Shown one piece after another: positions 1 through 11,909 of a stretch of DNA of 64,000 nucleotides (its first letter is position 1; each line of letters opens with the position of its first letter). This DNA comes from Thalassobacillus sp. CUG 92003 (GTDB lineage: Bacteria > Bacillota > Bacilli > Bacillales > Halobacillaceae). The DNA is taken from contig NZ_JABLSJ010000015.1 of assembly GCF_013618635.1 (NCBI RefSeq), positions 25,100-89,099 of the forward strand, written 5' to 3'. Under the pieces are notes generated by a model that worked only from the letters and a program-made list of their open reading frames with translations, was not told the DNA's origin and ran no database searches. The position numbers and the translations under genes were made by a program.

Positions 1-777
1 CAAGTTGTCATCGATGATTTTATGGGTCTCTTCATTCGTGTAAGTCAGCCAGCATGGAATCTGATCCATGATGTACTCCGTGGTTTCATATGAAAACGCA
101 CGTTCCAATTCTTCGCCTGGCTGGATTTCGGTTTTGGAATAGTCGATGGTATGGCTGTTGACACGCATCGGCGTACCCGTTTTGAAACGCACCATGTTAA
201 TGCCCAGCTCTTCTAATTGTTCAGAAAGTGTCACCGAGGTACGTTGGTTATTAGGCCCGCTTTCATACTCCAGTTCGCCGATGATCACTTTGCCGCGCAT
301 AAATGTGCCAGTGGTTACGATAACCGTAGGCGCATAATACGCTGCCTTCGTCTCAGTTACCACGCCTTTGATTTGATTATCCTCAACGAGCAACTTCTCG
401 ACCATTCCTTGACGAAGCGTCAAGTTTTCCTGGTTTTCGAGCGTGCGCTTCATTTCTTTGATATACAGCGGTTTGTCCGCCTGGGCGCGCAATGCTCTGA
501 CTGCTGGCCCTTTTCGTGTATTAAGCATACGCATTTGGATATGCGTTTTATCAATCACTTTGGCCATAGCTCCGCCGAGTGCATCCACTTCCCGGACGAC
601 GACGCCTTTGGCGGGTCCTCCGAGTGAAGGGTTACACGGCATGAAAGCGACGAGATCCAAATTCAGCGTCAACATCAAGGTTTTCGCCCCGCGTTTCGCT
701 GCTGCTATCGCCGCTTCACAACCTGCATGACCTGCACCGACAACAATTACATCATAATGCCCTGCATCATACGTCAT
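1..777 (-). CDS. mnmG: tRNA uridine-5-carboxymethylaminomethyl modification enzyme MnmG, 3' part outside the window
   Basis: Reverse-strand frame open from an ATG at 777 to the window edge (259 codons seen of a family of about 630). The N-terminus carries the FAD-binding glycine motif GAGHAG at residues 14-19, followed by the MnmG-typical [11 protein letters not shown] segment. MnmG works with MnmE to place carboxymethylaminomethyl groups on U34 of certain tRNAs, using FAD and methylene-tetrahydrofolate. It lies 25 bp downstream of mnmE in the same direction, as in B. subtilis, so the two are very likely cotranscribed. The C-terminal half cannot be judged here. Confidence 0.97.
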   Translation of the reverse strand, partial: MTYDAGHYDVIVVGAGHAGCEAAIAAAKRGAKTLMLTLNLDLVAFMPCNPSLGGPAKGVVVREVDALGGAMAKVIDKTHIQMRMLNTRKGPAVRALRAQADKPLYIKEMKRTLENQENLTLRQGMVEKLLVEDNQIKGVVTETKAAYYAPTVIVTTGTFMRGKVIIGELEYESGPNNQRTSVTLSEQLEELGINMVRFKTGTPMRVNSHTIDYSKTEIQPGEELERAFSYETTEYIMDQIPCWLTYTNEETHKIIDDNL

Positions 778-802
778 GGGTGTTGTCTCTCCTTTTATAT
801 CA

Positions 803-2179
803 TTATTTCCCTAAGCAGAACTGAGAAAAGAGTTGATCAATCAGACTTTCATGAACGGCATCCCCGATGATTTCACCGAGCAGCTCCCATGCGCGGGTCA
901 CATCGATTTGCACGAGGTCGATCGGCATATCCATCTCCATCCCATGCAACGCGTCTTCTAATGCCTGCTGGGTCTGTTTCAGCAATTGGACGTGGCGGAC
1001 GTTGGATACGTAAGTCATATCCCCCGTATCAATCTCTCCTTCAAAGAAAGTGTTGGAGATCGCTGTCTCCAGTTCATCTATGCCTTCTTCATGAAGGAGC
1101 GCCGTCGTGATCACGGGATGCTCGGGAACGAGGTCTCTCAACCGCTCCAAATCAAGCTTTTGATCAAGGTCGGTCTTGTTCACGATGATGATGATGTTCA
1201 TATCCCGGACAGCTTCGATGAGCGCCTCATCATCTTCATTCAAGTCCTCCCCATAATTTAACACAAGCAGGATTAAATCAGCTTCCTGCAGCACTTGGCG
1301 GGAGCGTTCGACCCCGATGCGCTCCACGATATCCTCTGTTTCGCGGATGCCGGCTGTATCGATCAACCGCAATGGAACGCCGCGCACATTGACATATTCT
1401 TCGATGGTATCACGGGTGGTTCCTGGTACTTCGGTTACGATCGCCTTATTCTCATGGACGAGGGCGTTCATCAAGGATGACTTGCCCACGTTTGGCCGTC
1501 CGATAATAGCCGTACCGAGACCCTCGCGCAGAATTTTTCCTTGTTTCGCCGTGGCTAACAACCGGTCGACTTCTTGATGAACGTCTCTCGTTTTTTGCGC
1601 CATGATGCTATGAGACATTTCCTCGACATCGTCATACTCCGGGTAATCGATGTTCACTTCCACATGCGCCAGGGTTTCGAGCAGCTGCTGCCGTAAATCT
1701 TGAATTAACCGCGACAACCGCCCGTCCATTTGCTTTAACGCGACATTCATCGCCCGGTCGGTTTTGGCTCGGATTAAATCCATCACGGCTTCAGCTTGAG
1801 ACAGATCAATGCGGCCATTTAAAAACGCGCGTTTCGTAAATTCACCCGGTTCAGCCAATCGTGCTCCTTTAGCAAGCATTATTTCCAATATGCGATTAAC
1901 CGATACCATGCCGCCGTGGCAGTTCACCTCTACAACATCTTCGCGGGTGAACGTCTTAGGCGCTCGCATAACCGACACCATCACTTCTTCAGCTATTTCC
2001 AATGTTTCAGGATCAATGATTTTGCCATAATGCATCGTATGGGTATCCACACGTTGTAAATCCTTGCCTTGAAAAAGACTGTCCACAATCGAGACAGCTT
2101 CTTCCCCGCTCAAGCGAACGATGGCAATCGCCCCTTCTCCTATCGGTGTGGAGATAGCGGTTATCGTATCCGTTTCCAT
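803..2179 (-). CDS. mnmE: tRNA modification GTPase MnmE (TrmE/ThdF)
   Basis: 458 residues, full length for the family. The N-terminal tetrahydrofolate-binding domain covers about residues 1-120, then a helical domain with an inserted G domain. G1 is GRPNVGKSS at 227-235, the switch motif PGTTRD at 252-257, DTAG at 274-277, and a NKTD motif follows. The chain ends in the conserved C-terminal CLGK (Cys455), which supports modification activity. It is the GTPase partner of MnmG in U34 tRNA modification. The ATG at 2179 is preceded by a GGGGGTGAT ribosome site. The upstream gap contains DnaA boxes, described separately. Confidence 0.98.
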   Translation of the reverse strand: METDTITAISTPIGEGAIAIVRLSGEEAVSIVDSLFQGKDLQRVDTHTMHYGKIIDPETLEIAEEVMVSVMRAPKTFTREDVVEVNCHGGMVSVNRILEIMLAKGARLAEPGEFTKRAFLNGRIDLSQAEAVMDLIRAKTDRAMNVALKQMDGRLSRLIQDLRQQLLETLAHVEVNIDYPEYDDVEEMSHSIMAQKTRDVHQEVDRLLATAKQGKILREGLGTAIIGRPNVGKSSLMNALVHENKAIVTEVPGTTRDTIEEYVNVRGVPLRLIDTAGIRETEDIVERIGVERSRQVLQEADLILLVLNYGEDLNEDDEALIEAVRDMNIIIIVNKTDLDQKLDLERLRDLVPEHPVITTALLHEEGIDELETAISNTFFEGEIDTGDMTYVSNVRHVQLLKQTQQALEDALHGMEMDMPIDLVQIDVTRAWELLGEIIGDAVHESLIDQLFSQFCLGK

Positions 2180-2211
2180 CAGGAATCACCCCCTCTATAT
2201 CATAAAAAAAG

Positions 2212-2345
2212 TTATCCACAATTTGGATTATATCATTATAGTCACTAACTTAATAGGTTACCACATAGCCGGATGTATTGAAAAGAATTGAACATTATTT
2301 TTCCACACGCGCGGGGAAGTATGTGTTATCCACATGTGGAAAACT
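2212..2345. promoter_or_regulatory. DnaA-box cluster between jag and mnmE
   Basis: Two perfect DnaA boxes TTATCCACA are seen at 2212-2220 and 2326-2334. A close variant TTTTCCACA is at 2299-2307, and a box-like TGTGGAAAA follows at 2335. The cluster is in the mnmE upstream region, about 2.5 kb from the main origin boxes. DnaA binding here could regulate mnmE-mnmG or titrate DnaA; that role is inferred. Confidence 0.75.
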
Positions 2346-2370
2346 GATGAGGCCACTTTCATTTTTGCCA

Positions 2371-2402
2371 TAAAAAAACTGCCTCTCATTAGGAAAGGCA
2401 GT
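2371..2402 (-). terminator. Rho-independent terminator of the rpmH-rnpA-yidC-jag operon
   Basis: Reading leftward, the stem ACTGCCTTTC/GAGAGGCAGT with a short loop is followed by seven T residues. It begins about 15 bp after the jag stop codon. Confidence 0.88.
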
Positions 2403-2416
2403 GAAATGGACTGTAT

Positions 2417-3037
2417 TTATTTGGCCGGTTTGATCACGACAGAGCGTTTCGGTTCATGGCCGTCTGAAAAAGTCTCCACCTGGCGAGATGATTGCAAAGC
2501 CGTATGGATGATTTTACGTTCATAGGACGGCATCGGCTCAAGTTTAACATTTTGTTTCGTCCGACTTGCTTTCTCCGCCAGCCGGCTTGCCAAATTTTCC
2601 AGCGTTTCTTTTCGTCTCGCCCGATAGTTTTCAGCATCGAGAATCACGGTGTAAAACCGATCCGTTTCCCGGTTCATGGTCAATTGCGTCAAATACTGCA
2701 GGGCATTCAACGTTTGCCCCCGTTTTCCGATCAATAAAGCAATCTTGTTTCCGGTCAGCTCCATATGGACATCACGATCATTCACGTCAGTCGTAATCTC
2801 AACAGGAGCTCCCATCTGCTCGGCTACTTCTTTGATGAATGTTTCAGCATCCTGCACTGGATTTCTAGCAAGCGTTGCTTTGACTATCGCCGGTTTTGCG
2901 CCGAACATGCCAAAGAATCCCTTCTTACCTTCATCAACGACTTCAATTTCCACTTGGTCTCTTGATGTTTGCAATTCCTCTAGTGCTGATTGGACCGCTT
3001 CTTCAACATTTTCGCCCGTAGCAGTGATTTGCTTCAC
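2417..3037 (-). CDS. jag: RNA-binding protein Jag/KhpB (SpoIIIJ-associated, EloR family)
   Basis: 206 residues with the three-part Jag layout: an N-terminal Jag_N domain (about 1-50), a KH domain with the IGKRGQT loop, and a C-terminal R3H domain ending near [11 protein letters not shown]. The protein binds RNA with KhpA and is linked to cell elongation and division control in Firmicutes. The GTG start at 3037 overlaps the yidC stop by 4 bp, and the GGGAGG ribosome site lies inside the end of yidC, so translation is probably coupled. The neighbourhood yidC-jag is standard. Confidence 0.95.
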   Translation of the reverse strand: MKQITATGENVEEAVQSALEELQTSRDQVEIEVVDEGKKGFFGMFGAKPAIVKATLARNPVQDAETFIKEVAEQMGAPVEITTDVNDRDVHMELTGNKIALLIGKRGQTLNALQYLTQLTMNRETDRFYTVILDAENYRARRKETLENLASRLAEKASRTKQNVKLEPMPSYERKIIHTALQSSRQVETFSDGHEPKRSVVIKPAK

Positions 3038-3798
3038 TTTTCATTTCCTCCCGTTTCTGCTTTTTCCATCATCGGCTTACGAATAAAGATGGTTTGAGCA
3101 ATCATAACGAAGTTACCGACAACCCAGTACAACGCGAGTGCTGATGGGAAAAAGAAGGCAAATGTACCAATCATCAGCGGCATGATGTACATCATCATTT
3201 GCATTTGTGGGTTTTGAGCTGCCGCCCCACCGGCCATCATGAGCTTTTGCTGCAGGAAGGTTGTTCCGGCAGTCAAGATAGCTAGGAAGGGATCCGGAGA
3301 CCCGAGTTCCAACCATAAGAAATTATGTGTTTTGATTTCAGCTGTCCGCATGATCGCATGATAAAAACCGATCAGAATCGGCATTTGCACGATAATCGGT
3401 AAACACCCTGCGAGCGGGTTTACCCCGTTTTTCTGAAACAGCTGCATCGTTTCCTGCTGCAGTTTTTGCTGCGTTTGCGCATCTTTTGAGCTGTATTTTT
3501 CTCTCAGCTCTTTTAACTCTGGCTGTATATCTTGCATCGCTTTTGAACTTTTCAATTGTTTAACGTTCAATGGTAATAAAAGCACACGAATGATAATGGT
3601 GACAATGATGATCGCCAGGCCGTAGCTTTCCCCCGTGGCGTTAGCAAAGAATTCTATCGTTTGTGAAAGTGGATAAACCACATATTCATTCCAAAAACCT
3701 GTACTATCTTCCGTTATATCCTGGTTTACTTGCATACACCCGGATAACAATGTAAGCACGCCGGTCATAGCCAGCAATGCTAGAATCTTGTTACGCAA
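3034..3798 (-). CDS. yidC: membrane protein insertase YidC (SpoIIIJ/MisCA type), lipoprotein
   Basis: 254 residues. A lipoprotein signal ends in the lipobox LLSGC with Cys21, followed by the five-helix YidC core. The groove arginine is Arg71 in the segment [11 protein letters not shown]. The short Gram-positive form lacks the large periplasmic domain of E. coli YidC. It inserts membrane proteins alone or with SecYEG. The start is a TTG at 3798 with a strong AAGGAGG site upstream; no in-frame ATG precedes the signal peptide. In B. subtilis this paralogue is needed for sporulation (SpoIIIJ); whether a second copy exists elsewhere is not visible here. Confidence 0.96.
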   Translation of the reverse strand: MRNKILALLAMTGVLTLLSGCMQVNQDITEDSTGFWNEYVVYPLSQTIEFFANATGESYGLAIIIVTIIIRVLLLPLNVKQLKSSKAMQDIQPELKELREKYSSKDAQTQQKLQQETMQLFQKNGVNPLAGCLPIIVQMPILIGFYHAIMRTAEIKTHNFLWLELGSPDPFLAILTAGTTFLQQKLMMAGGAAAQNPQMQMMMYIMPLMIGTFAFFFPSALALYWVVGNFVMIAQTIFIRKPMMEKAETGGNEK

Positions 3799-3885
3799 CG
3801 TCCTTCCTCCTTACTATATCTCTTTCCCACATCCAACTACCAAACATTGTAGCACTAGTTAATCTAAGAATTCTATAAAAAATCT

Positions 3886-4239
3886 CTAGACCCTGCGGCC
3901 TTTTGAGAGTAATTTCGATTTGGACAACACATGCATCAAGCTTTTCTTGATTTGATGGAAATCCATATCCTTAGTCGGTCTCCTGGCAATAATGACATAA
4001 TCGTAAGAAGGATGGATTTGTAGCTCAAGTTCATAAAAAGCTTGTCTTAAGTAACGTTTGATTTGATTCCGTGTCACTGCTTTCCCGATCCGTTTGCTTA
4101 CTGATAACCCGATGCGAAAATGTGTCTGATCCTCTTTTTTCAAAAAATAAATGACAAGCTGCCGATTGGCGAACGATCGGCCGTGCTTGAATACGTGTTG
4201 GAATTCATCATTCTTTTTGATCCGGTAAGCTTTCTTCAT
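3886..4239 (-). CDS. rnpA: ribonuclease P protein component
   Basis: 117 residues, starting [13 protein letters not shown]. The RNR signature is visible as [17 protein letters not shown]. It is the protein subunit of RNase P, which matures tRNA 5' ends with the rnpB RNA. The open frame extends 14 codons further upstream, but the internal ATG at 4239 has a good GGAGG site at the right distance and matches the family start. It lies between rpmH and yidC as in nearly all bacteria; a hairpin terminator separates it from rpmH. Confidence 0.96.
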   Translation of the reverse strand: MKKAYRIKKNDEFQHVFKHGRSFANRQLVIYFLKKEDQTHFRIGLSVSKRIGKAVTRNQIKRYLRQAFYELELQIHPSYDYVIIARRPTKDMDFHQIKKSLMHVLSKSKLLSKGRRV

Positions 4240-4306
4240 TAGGATCTTACCTCCACTTGACTGACCCCGGAGCAACCTCAAGGCTGCCTCAACTTTCTCT
4301 AAACTA

Positions 4307-4336
4307 GAAAAAAGACCACTGACTGAAACTCAGTGG
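4307..4336 (-). terminator. terminator or attenuator between rpmH and rnpA
   Basis: Leftward reading gives a perfect 7-bp stem CCACTGA/TCAGTGG (4316-4336) with a 7-nt loop, then a T run (A residues at 4308-4313 on the plus strand). It starts right behind the rpmH stop. It may lower rnpA expression relative to rpmH. Confidence 0.8.
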
Positions 4337-4337
4337 C

Positions 4338-4472
4338 CTATGCAGATAACACTTTTCTTCCTTTTTTGCGACGACGAGCAAGAACCTTGCGTCCGTTCTT
4401 TGTGCTCATGCGTGCGCGGAAACCATGTACCTTCTTACGCTTACGGTTATTTGGTTGAAATGTACGTTTCAT
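4338..4472 (-). CDS. rpmH: 50S ribosomal protein L34
   Basis: A 44-residue basic protein, [18 protein letters not shown] at its start and ending GRKVLSA, matching L34 over its whole length. The ATG at 4472 is preceded by GGGAGGT. It is the first gene of the leftward operon and abuts the origin region, the usual position next to dnaA on the opposite strand. Confidence 0.98.
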   Translation of the reverse strand: MKRTFQPNNRKRKKVHGFRARMSTKNGRKVLARRRKKGRKVLSA

Positions 4473-4651
4473 TTATAGACACCTCCCTGAGGATTTTTGT
4501 TGGTTACACTAAAAGGCAGTCCAACTAATTATATAAAATCCTCTCCAGAAATGTCAATGTCTGATTTAAATGGCTCCTCTCCCCTCGTTATATAACAGTG
4601 TGTGTATTACAACAGATGACTGCCTTATTCGATGGTTCGGCAAAACGATCG

Positions 4652-4999
4652 TGTGGATAATTCACAGCGGTTGTGTATAATTAATATCGAGCACTTTCGA
4701 CTGTCCACACCACCTATCGACAATCTACTCACAAAATCTAGTGATGTGGATAGGAATTGTCTACAACGTGTGGTGTCTGTGGATAAGTTTCGAAAAAGGT
4801 TTGCAACGCGTGGGTTTATTTGATATCATATTTGTGTTTTAACCCTGAATAACTATGTTCAGGAAAATATGTTTTCCACAGATTGTGGATAGCGTGTGGA
4901 CATCTATTCACACCAATGTTTCTAACGTTATACACAAGGATGTGGACAATGCACACAAGTTTTCTATTAACCTATGAGATCAGATTTCATTTGTCCACA
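4652..4999. other. oriC: oriC, upstream DnaA-box region (incAB equivalent)
   Basis: Between the divergent rpmH and dnaA genes lie perfect DnaA boxes TGTGGATAA at 4652-4660 and 4778-4786. TTATACACA-type boxes are at 4672-4680 (reverse) and 4928-4936. One-mismatch boxes occur at 4745-4753, 4872-4880, 4884-4892, 4941-4949 and 4991-4999. The gap 4473-5141 contains no other gene. The layout matches the bipartite B. subtilis origin, whose unwinding region is on the far side of dnaA. Confidence 0.93.
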
Positions 5000-5141
5000 A
5001 CATCCAGCTTGCTTTTCTGTGGTGCAATTATATACGATTCGACTACTTTCGCCTTTCGCTCCTTTTAAAACGTTCGTAAAAGTGAACAAAAGGCTTTTTT
5101 TGTTTTCCATTCCTATCGATGCTATGAAAGGGGTGAATGTC

Positions 5142-6497
5142 TTGGAAAACATAACCGAGCTATGGGATAACACCTTGGAGAAGATTAAAGAAAAAATCAG
5201 CAAACCGAGCTTTGAAACGTGGCTTAAAGCGACGAAGGCTCATTCGCTCAACGATAATACGTTGACGATCACCGCGCCGAATGAGTTTGCCCGGGACTGG
5301 CTTGAGAACCAATATGAAGGGATGATCGTTGAAACGCTCTATGAGGTCACCGGCGCTGAGCTGAACACGCGCTTTATCATCCCGGAGAATAAGGAAGACT
5401 CGCTTGAGGATGTCAAACTCGCATCCAAAAAGATACCGGATGTAAAAAACAACGGCGGCGAAGAATCACCGCAAAGCATGCTGAACTCCAAGTACTCATT
5501 TGATACATTCGTCATCGGATCAGGCAACCGTTTTGCCCATGCTGCCTCGCTTGCCGTCGCTGAAGCACCGGCAAAAGCCTATAATCCGCTGTTCATCTAT
5601 GGTGGTGTCGGCCTTGGCAAAACCCACTTGATGCATGCCATCGGCCATTATGTACTCGACCATAACCCGCAAGCCAAAGTCGTTTACTTATCATCTGAAA
5701 AATTCACGAACGAATTCATCAATTCGATTCGGGACAACAAAGCCGTCAATTTCCGCAATAAATATCGCAGCGTAGACGTGCTGTTAATCGATGATATTCA
5801 GTTTTTAGCTGGAAAAGAACAAACGCAAGAGGAATTCTTCCATACATTTAATACCCTGCATGAAGAAAGTAAACAAATCGTGATCTCGAGCGATCGGCCG
5901 CCTAAGGAGATTCCGACGCTAGAAGATCGCCTGCGCTCCCGCTTCGAATGGGGGTTGATTACCGATATCACCCCGCCAGACCTAGAAACACGGATCGCCA
6001 TTTTGCGGAAAAAAGCTAAGGCTGAGGGGCTCGATATTCCGAACGAAGTCATGCTGTATATCGCCAACCAGATTGATACCAATATTCGCGAGCTAGAAGG
6101 CGCTTTGATCCGGGTTGTCGCCTATTCATCGCTCATCAACCGTGATATTAATGCCTCGCTGGCAGCCGAAGCCCTGAAGGACATCATCCCGAGCTCCAAG
6201 CCGCGGGTCATTACCATCCAGGCTATACAAGAGATGGTGGGAGAAAAATATAACGTCAAAATTGAAGATTTCCCCGCCAAGAAGCGGACGAAGACGATCG
6301 CATTTCCAAGACAGATCGCCATGTATCTATCGAGAGAAATGACCGATTACTCCCTTCCTAAAATCGGAGAAGAATTTGGGGGGCGTGATCATACGACGGT
6401 GATTCATGCGCATGAAAAAATTACGAATATGCTCGCTCAAGATCAACAACTTCATAAAGAACTCGAAGAATTACAAGAACAGTTGAAATCGAAGTAG
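5142..6497 (+). CDS. dnaA: chromosomal replication initiator protein DnaA
   Basis: 451 residues from a TTG start at 5142, giving [15 protein letters not shown], the family N-terminus. The site AAGGGGTG lies six bases upstream. An in-frame ATG at 5124 and a GTG at 5133 are alternatives without as good a site. Domain I covers about 1-80 and a linker follows. The AAA+ module has Walker A GGVGLGKT at 154-161 and Walker B LLIDD at 214-218. Domain IV carries the DnaA signature [14 protein letters not shown]. It binds the flanking boxes and unwinds the origin. Confidence 0.98.
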   Translation: MENITELWDNTLEKIKEKISKPSFETWLKATKAHSLNDNTLTITAPNEFARDWLENQYEGMIVETLYEVTGAELNTRFIIPENKEDSLEDVKLASKKIPDVKNNGGEESPQSMLNSKYSFDTFVIGSGNRFAHAASLAVAEAPAKAYNPLFIYGGVGLGKTHLMHAIGHYVLDHNPQAKVVYLSSEKFTNEFINSIRDNKAVNFRNKYRSVDVLLIDDIQFLAGKEQTQEEFFHTFNTLHEESKQIVISSDRPPKEIPTLEDRLRSRFEWGLITDITPPDLETRIAILRKKAKAEGLDIPNEVMLYIANQIDTNIRELEGALIRVVAYSSLINRDINASLAAEALKDIIPSSKPRVITIQAIQEMVGEKYNVKIEDFPAKKRTKTIAFPRQIAMYLSREMTDYSLPKIGEEFGGRDHTTVIHAHEKITNMLAQDQQLHKELEELQEQLKSK

Positions 6498-6505
6498 CTG
6501 AATAG

Positions 6506-6650
6506 TGTGGATAACGGGACCACGTTTACACACAACCTGTCCACATGTGGGTAACCTGTTTGTATCTTGAGAAATGGCACTTATCCACATGTTAACAGCC
6601 CCTACTATTGTTATTACGGGTAATTATTAAATAAATATATAATATATGCG
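6506..6650. other. oriC: oriC, downstream DnaA boxes and AT-rich unwinding element (incC equivalent)
   Basis: DnaA boxes TGTGGATAA at 6506-6514 and TTATCCACA at 6581-6589, plus the variant TGTGGGTAA at 6546-6554. They are followed at about 6610-6647 by a strongly AT-rich stretch of TTATTAAATAAATATATAA type just before the dnaN ribosome site. This is the expected place of the duplex unwinding element. Confidence 0.9.
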
Positions 6651-6670
6651 CGCATAGGAGGCGTTTATTC

Positions 6671-7813
6671 ATGAAATTCACAATTCAACGTGAACAACTG
6701 ATGGAAAGTGTGCAACACGTCATGAAAGCCATATCTTCTCGAACGACCATCCCGATTTTGACTGGCATGAAACTTGAAGCCACAGCAGAGGGTGTAAAAT
6801 TGACAGGCAGTGATTCTGATATTTCAATTGAATCGTTCATTCCGGCTGAAGAAGATGGGATCGTCTATGTCGAAGGAATCGAGCCTGGCAGCATCGTCCT
6901 GCAAGCCAAGTATTTTCCAGACATTGTCCGGAAACTGCCGCAGAGCACCGTAGATATTGAAAGTGATAATCGTCTCAATATCACGATCCAATCCGGAAGT
7001 GCTGAGTTCCATTTGAACGGCCAGGATGCTGAAGAATACCCGCAACTTCCCCAGGTACATACGGATAACAGCTTTGAATTACCGATCGATTTGCTGAAAA
7101 GTTTAGTCCGCCAGACAGTTTTTGCTGTTTCTTCTTCCGAAACACGCCCGATTCTTACCGGGGTGAAAGTACAGCTTGACGAAGGCGAACTATCGTTTAC
7201 AGCAACGGACAGCCACAGACTGGCATCACGAAAACTAAAGCTGGAAAATGGCAATGACCAGACATCCTTCTCGTCTGTGGTCATCCCCGGCAAAAGTTTG
7301 ACCGAATTGAACAAGATATTAGCGGATACCGAAGATAATATCGAAATCAGCGTGACCGATAACCAAGTCTTGTTCCGGACGAAACATCTCTTCTTCCTTT
7401 CCCGCCTGTTAGAAGGGAATTATCCGGAAACGTCCCGGCTCATTCCGGAACAAAGCAAAACAGTCGTCACGATGGGAGCCAAGGAATTGCTGAATTCAGT
7501 GGACCGCGCTTCCCTGCTTGCCCGTGAAAACCGTAATAACGTAGTCCGTCTCGTCACAAAAGAAGGCAGAGAAATTGAAATCACCGGCAATTCGCCTGAA
7601 GTAGGAAATGTCGTGGAAGAAGTGGAAGCCGATTCTGTTGATGGGGAAGACTTGAAAATATCATTCAGTGCGAAATACATGATGGATGCCCTGAAGGCAG
7701 TCGATCATGATCAAGTGAAAGTGGAATTCACGGGAGCCATGCGTCCCTTCTTGATTCGTCCGATTGATGATGATCAGATTCTGCAGCTCATCCTTCCTGT
7801 CCGCACTTACTGA
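6671..7813 (+). CDS. dnaN: DNA polymerase III beta subunit (sliding clamp)
   Basis: 380 residues, the normal length of the clamp, which is built of three similar domains. The start MKFTIQREQLMESVQHV and the end LILPVRTY are typical; the C-terminus packs near the partner-binding pocket. The ATG at 6671 follows a good AGGAGG site. The clamp dimer encircles DNA and tethers polymerase III and other partners. It lies downstream of dnaA and the unwinding element and ends in a strong terminator, so dnaN expression is largely separate from yaaA-recF. Confidence 0.98.
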   Translation: MKFTIQREQLMESVQHVMKAISSRTTIPILTGMKLEATAEGVKLTGSDSDISIESFIPAEEDGIVYVEGIEPGSIVLQAKYFPDIVRKLPQSTVDIESDNRLNITIQSGSAEFHLNGQDAEEYPQLPQVHTDNSFELPIDLLKSLVRQTVFAVSSSETRPILTGVKVQLDEGELSFTATDSHRLASRKLKLENGNDQTSFSSVVIPGKSLTELNKILADTEDNIEISVTDNQVLFRTKHLFFLSRLLEGNYPETSRLIPEQSKTVVTMGAKELLNSVDRASLLARENRNNVVRLVTKEGREIEITGNSPEVGNVVEEVEADSVDGEDLKISFSAKYMMDALKAVDHDQVKVEFTGAMRPFLIRPIDDDQILQLILPVRTY

Positions 7814-7864
7814 TAGACACGGATGCGATCCTGTGGATAGCCTGTACAAAACTGAAAGAAACAC

Positions 7865-7907
7865 AAAACTGCCGAACTGATTTTACGAAATCGTTCGGCA
7901 GTTTTTC
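7865..7907 (+). terminator. Rho-independent terminator after dnaN
   Basis: Long stem AAAACTGCCGAAC/GTTCGGCAGTTTT with an inner GATTT/AAATC helix and a run of five T residues. Its sequence resembles two other terminators in this window (32113 and 48523). Confidence 0.9.
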
Positions 7908-8192
7908 TATCCATTACCACGCTGTCAAATCACTCCGCTTGCCACGGCCCCCCTCTTCTGTTCCAGGCAAGGCTCTGATGGGCTCCTCCTCAGTCAAAAA
8001 AGTTTTAACAAAAAAATCCAATTCCCTTTAAAGTTTCCCAAAAATTAAAACGGCGTCCAGCATTTACGATGATATGGGGGTTATTTTGAATACGTGACAC
8101 AATTTAAGCATTTATGAGCGATTACTTTTCTTTATGGCGTTTCTTTAGTAAAATAGAAAGAAGGTCAATCCAGATATTTAGGGTGAAAAAAA
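7908..8192. other. intergenic region dnaN-yaaA without a gene
   Basis: No credible ORF is seen. A possible -10 TAAAAT at 8149-8154 precedes yaaA, but the -35 is weak. A C-rich tract near 7945-7953 is unexplained. Confidence 0.4.
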
Positions 8193-8414
8193 ATGAGCGA
8201 ACCGATTGAAATTTCAACAGAGTATATTCAGCTGGGCCAATTCCTGAAACTGGCAAACGTCCTGGAAACAGGCGGGATGGCAAAATGGTTTCTGGCTGAA
8301 TACGAGGTGTATGTTAACGGTGATTTAGAAAGCCGTCGTGGAAGGAAATTGTACCTGGGTGATGTTGTCGAAATACCTGAAGCTGGAACATTTGAGGTTG
8401 TACGTGAAGAGTGA
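8193..8414 (+). CDS. yaaA: S4-domain RNA-binding protein YaaA
   Basis: 73 residues forming a single S4 fold. The strand-turn pattern (LGQFLKLANVLETGGMAK, then VNGDLESRRGRKLYLGD) is that of the RNA-binding S4 loop. The same small gene sits between dnaN and recF throughout Bacillaceae and is linked to ribosome assembly in B. subtilis. recF starts 26 bp after its stop, so the two form an operon. Confidence 0.93.
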   Translation: MSEPIEISTEYIQLGQFLKLANVLETGGMAKWFLAEYEVYVNGDLESRRGRKLYLGDVVEIPEAGTFEVVREE

Positions 8415-8440
8415 CCGAATGATTTGGAAAGGATACGCTC

Positions 8441-9559
8441 ATGCATATCAGTGAACTCTCCCTGAGATCTTTTCGCAATTATAATGATTTATCGTTAACG
8501 TTTGATGATCAGATCAATGTCATCATAGGAGACAATGCCCAGGGGAAAACAAATCTCATGGAAGCGATCTACCTGCTGGCGTTTTCCAGATCTCACCGGA
8601 CCCCCCGTGATAAAGAACTCATCCAATGGGACAAAGAGTATGCTAAAATAAAAGGGAGCATTATTAAGCGGAACCGGCGTTTCCCGTTGGAGATCATCAT
8701 ATCGAACAAAGGGAAGAAAGCGAAGTTGAACCATATCGAACAAAAACGGCTGAGTGACTACATCGGTGCCATGAATGTGGTCATGTTTGCACCTGAGGAT
8801 CTTAATCTTGTCAAAGGGAGTCCTCAGGTGCGTCGTCGCTTTATCGATATGGAAATTGGTCAGGTCCAGCCTGCTTACGTCTACCATCTGGCGCAGTATC
8901 AGAAGGTGTTGAAGCAGCGGAATTCGCTTTTGAAAGATCTTCAGCGTAAACCTGAGGCCGACCGTACGATGCTGGCTGTATTAACGGACCAATTGATTGA
9001 ACACGGTGCCCTCATTGTGGAACGGCGATTTCGGTTTTTACAGCTGCTTCGTAAGTGGGCGGCTCCGATTCATGAAGGAATCAGCCGACAGCTCGAAGCG
9101 CTCGAAATCACGTACGATGCCAGTGTGAAAGTATCAGAAGACATGGATTTGGAAACAATAGTTCCTATATACCAGGAAAAATTTACCGATATAGAAACGA
9201 AGGAAGTGGAACGCGGGACAACGTTGGCCGGTCCGCATCGGGACGACCTCATGTTCTTTGTGAACGGCAAGGACGTGCAGACGTATGGGTCCCAGGGACA
9301 GCAACGTACGACGGCTCTCTCACTGAAGTTGGCAGAAATCGAGCTGATTAAAAGTGAAGTCGGCGAGTACCCTATTCTGCTTCTGGATGATGTGCTCAGC
9401 GAGTTGGACGATTTCCGCCGTTCGCATTTGCTCCACACAATCCAGGGAAAAGTCCAGACGTTTGTATCCACTACAAGTGTTGAGGGCATCGAACACGAGG
9501 TCATCGACCAGGCCGGAATTTTTCGGGTCGATAACGGAACGATTGACATAGAGAAATGA
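8441..9559 (+). CDS. recF: DNA replication and repair protein RecF
   Basis: 372 residues, full length. The SMC-like ATPase has Walker [10 protein letters not shown] at residues 30-38 and a Walker B/D-loop [11 protein letters not shown] near 312-322. RecF acts with RecO and RecR to load RecA at gaps coated with single-strand binding protein. It is in the conserved yaaA-recF-remB order, and remB begins 9 bp downstream. Confidence 0.97.
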   Translation: MHISELSLRSFRNYNDLSLTFDDQINVIIGDNAQGKTNLMEAIYLLAFSRSHRTPRDKELIQWDKEYAKIKGSIIKRNRRFPLEIIISNKGKKAKLNHIEQKRLSDYIGAMNVVMFAPEDLNLVKGSPQVRRRFIDMEIGQVQPAYVYHLAQYQKVLKQRNSLLKDLQRKPEADRTMLAVLTDQLIEHGALIVERRFRFLQLLRKWAAPIHEGISRQLEALEITYDASVKVSEDMDLETIVPIYQEKFTDIETKEVERGTTLAGPHRDDLMFFVNGKDVQTYGSQGQQRTTALSLKLAEIELIKSEVGEYPILLLDDVLSELDDFRRSHLLHTIQGKVQTFVSTTSVEGIEHEVIDQAGIFRVDNGTIDIEK

Positions 9560-9568
9560 GGTGACGAA

Positions 9569-9859
9569 TTGTTCATTCATATTGGGGACGATCATGTAAT
9601 CCAGTCTGAGGATGTCGTCGCAATAATCGATCATCAATTAATCTCATCTTCTTCGATTATCGAAGAAATGATATTTAATCAGCGAAAGAATAGAAAAGTC
9701 ATAGAGTCGGAGGAAGAAGCAGCTAAGGCCATTGTGCTGACGCATGATTATATTTATTTCAGCCCCCTCTCCGTCTATACACTGAAAAAACGCGCTAACA
9801 TGAGAACAACATTGAACAAGCTTGAGGATTTCACGGAGACAGGCGAATCGGAACTTTAG
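9569..9859 (+). CDS. remB: extracellular matrix regulator RemB (YaaB, DUF370)
   Basis: 96 residues starting at a TTG with GAGGTG upstream. The pattern FIHIGDDHVIQSEDVVAIID and the later YFSPLSVYTLKKRA match RemB/YaaB. In B. subtilis the RemA/RemB family affects biofilm matrix gene expression; RemB's exact role is less clear than that of DNA-binding RemA. It lies between recF and gyrB as expected. It is slightly longer at the C-terminus than B. subtilis RemB. Confidence 0.9.
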   Translation: MFIHIGDDHVIQSEDVVAIIDHQLISSSSIIEEMIFNQRKNRKVIESEEEAAKAIVLTHDYIYFSPLSVYTLKKRANMRTTLNKLEDFTETGESEL

Positions 9860-9898
9860 ACGGCTGGCCATTGTGAAAAACCACTTGAAGGAATGTAG

Positions 9899-11827
<1,929 letters not shown>

Positions 11828-11909
11828 AGTGAACTGAACAAGACATGGAAGCAGGCTGTCCTGCTAACGGTGGCCTCTTCCATCCTTATTTGTGATTGGA
11901 GGTTATGTT

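Noticed and set aside
4974..5141. N-terminal extension of DnaA
   Set aside because: The frame is open upstream, but it contains a DnaA box and no ribosome site; family alignment and AAGGGGTG support the TTG at 5142.
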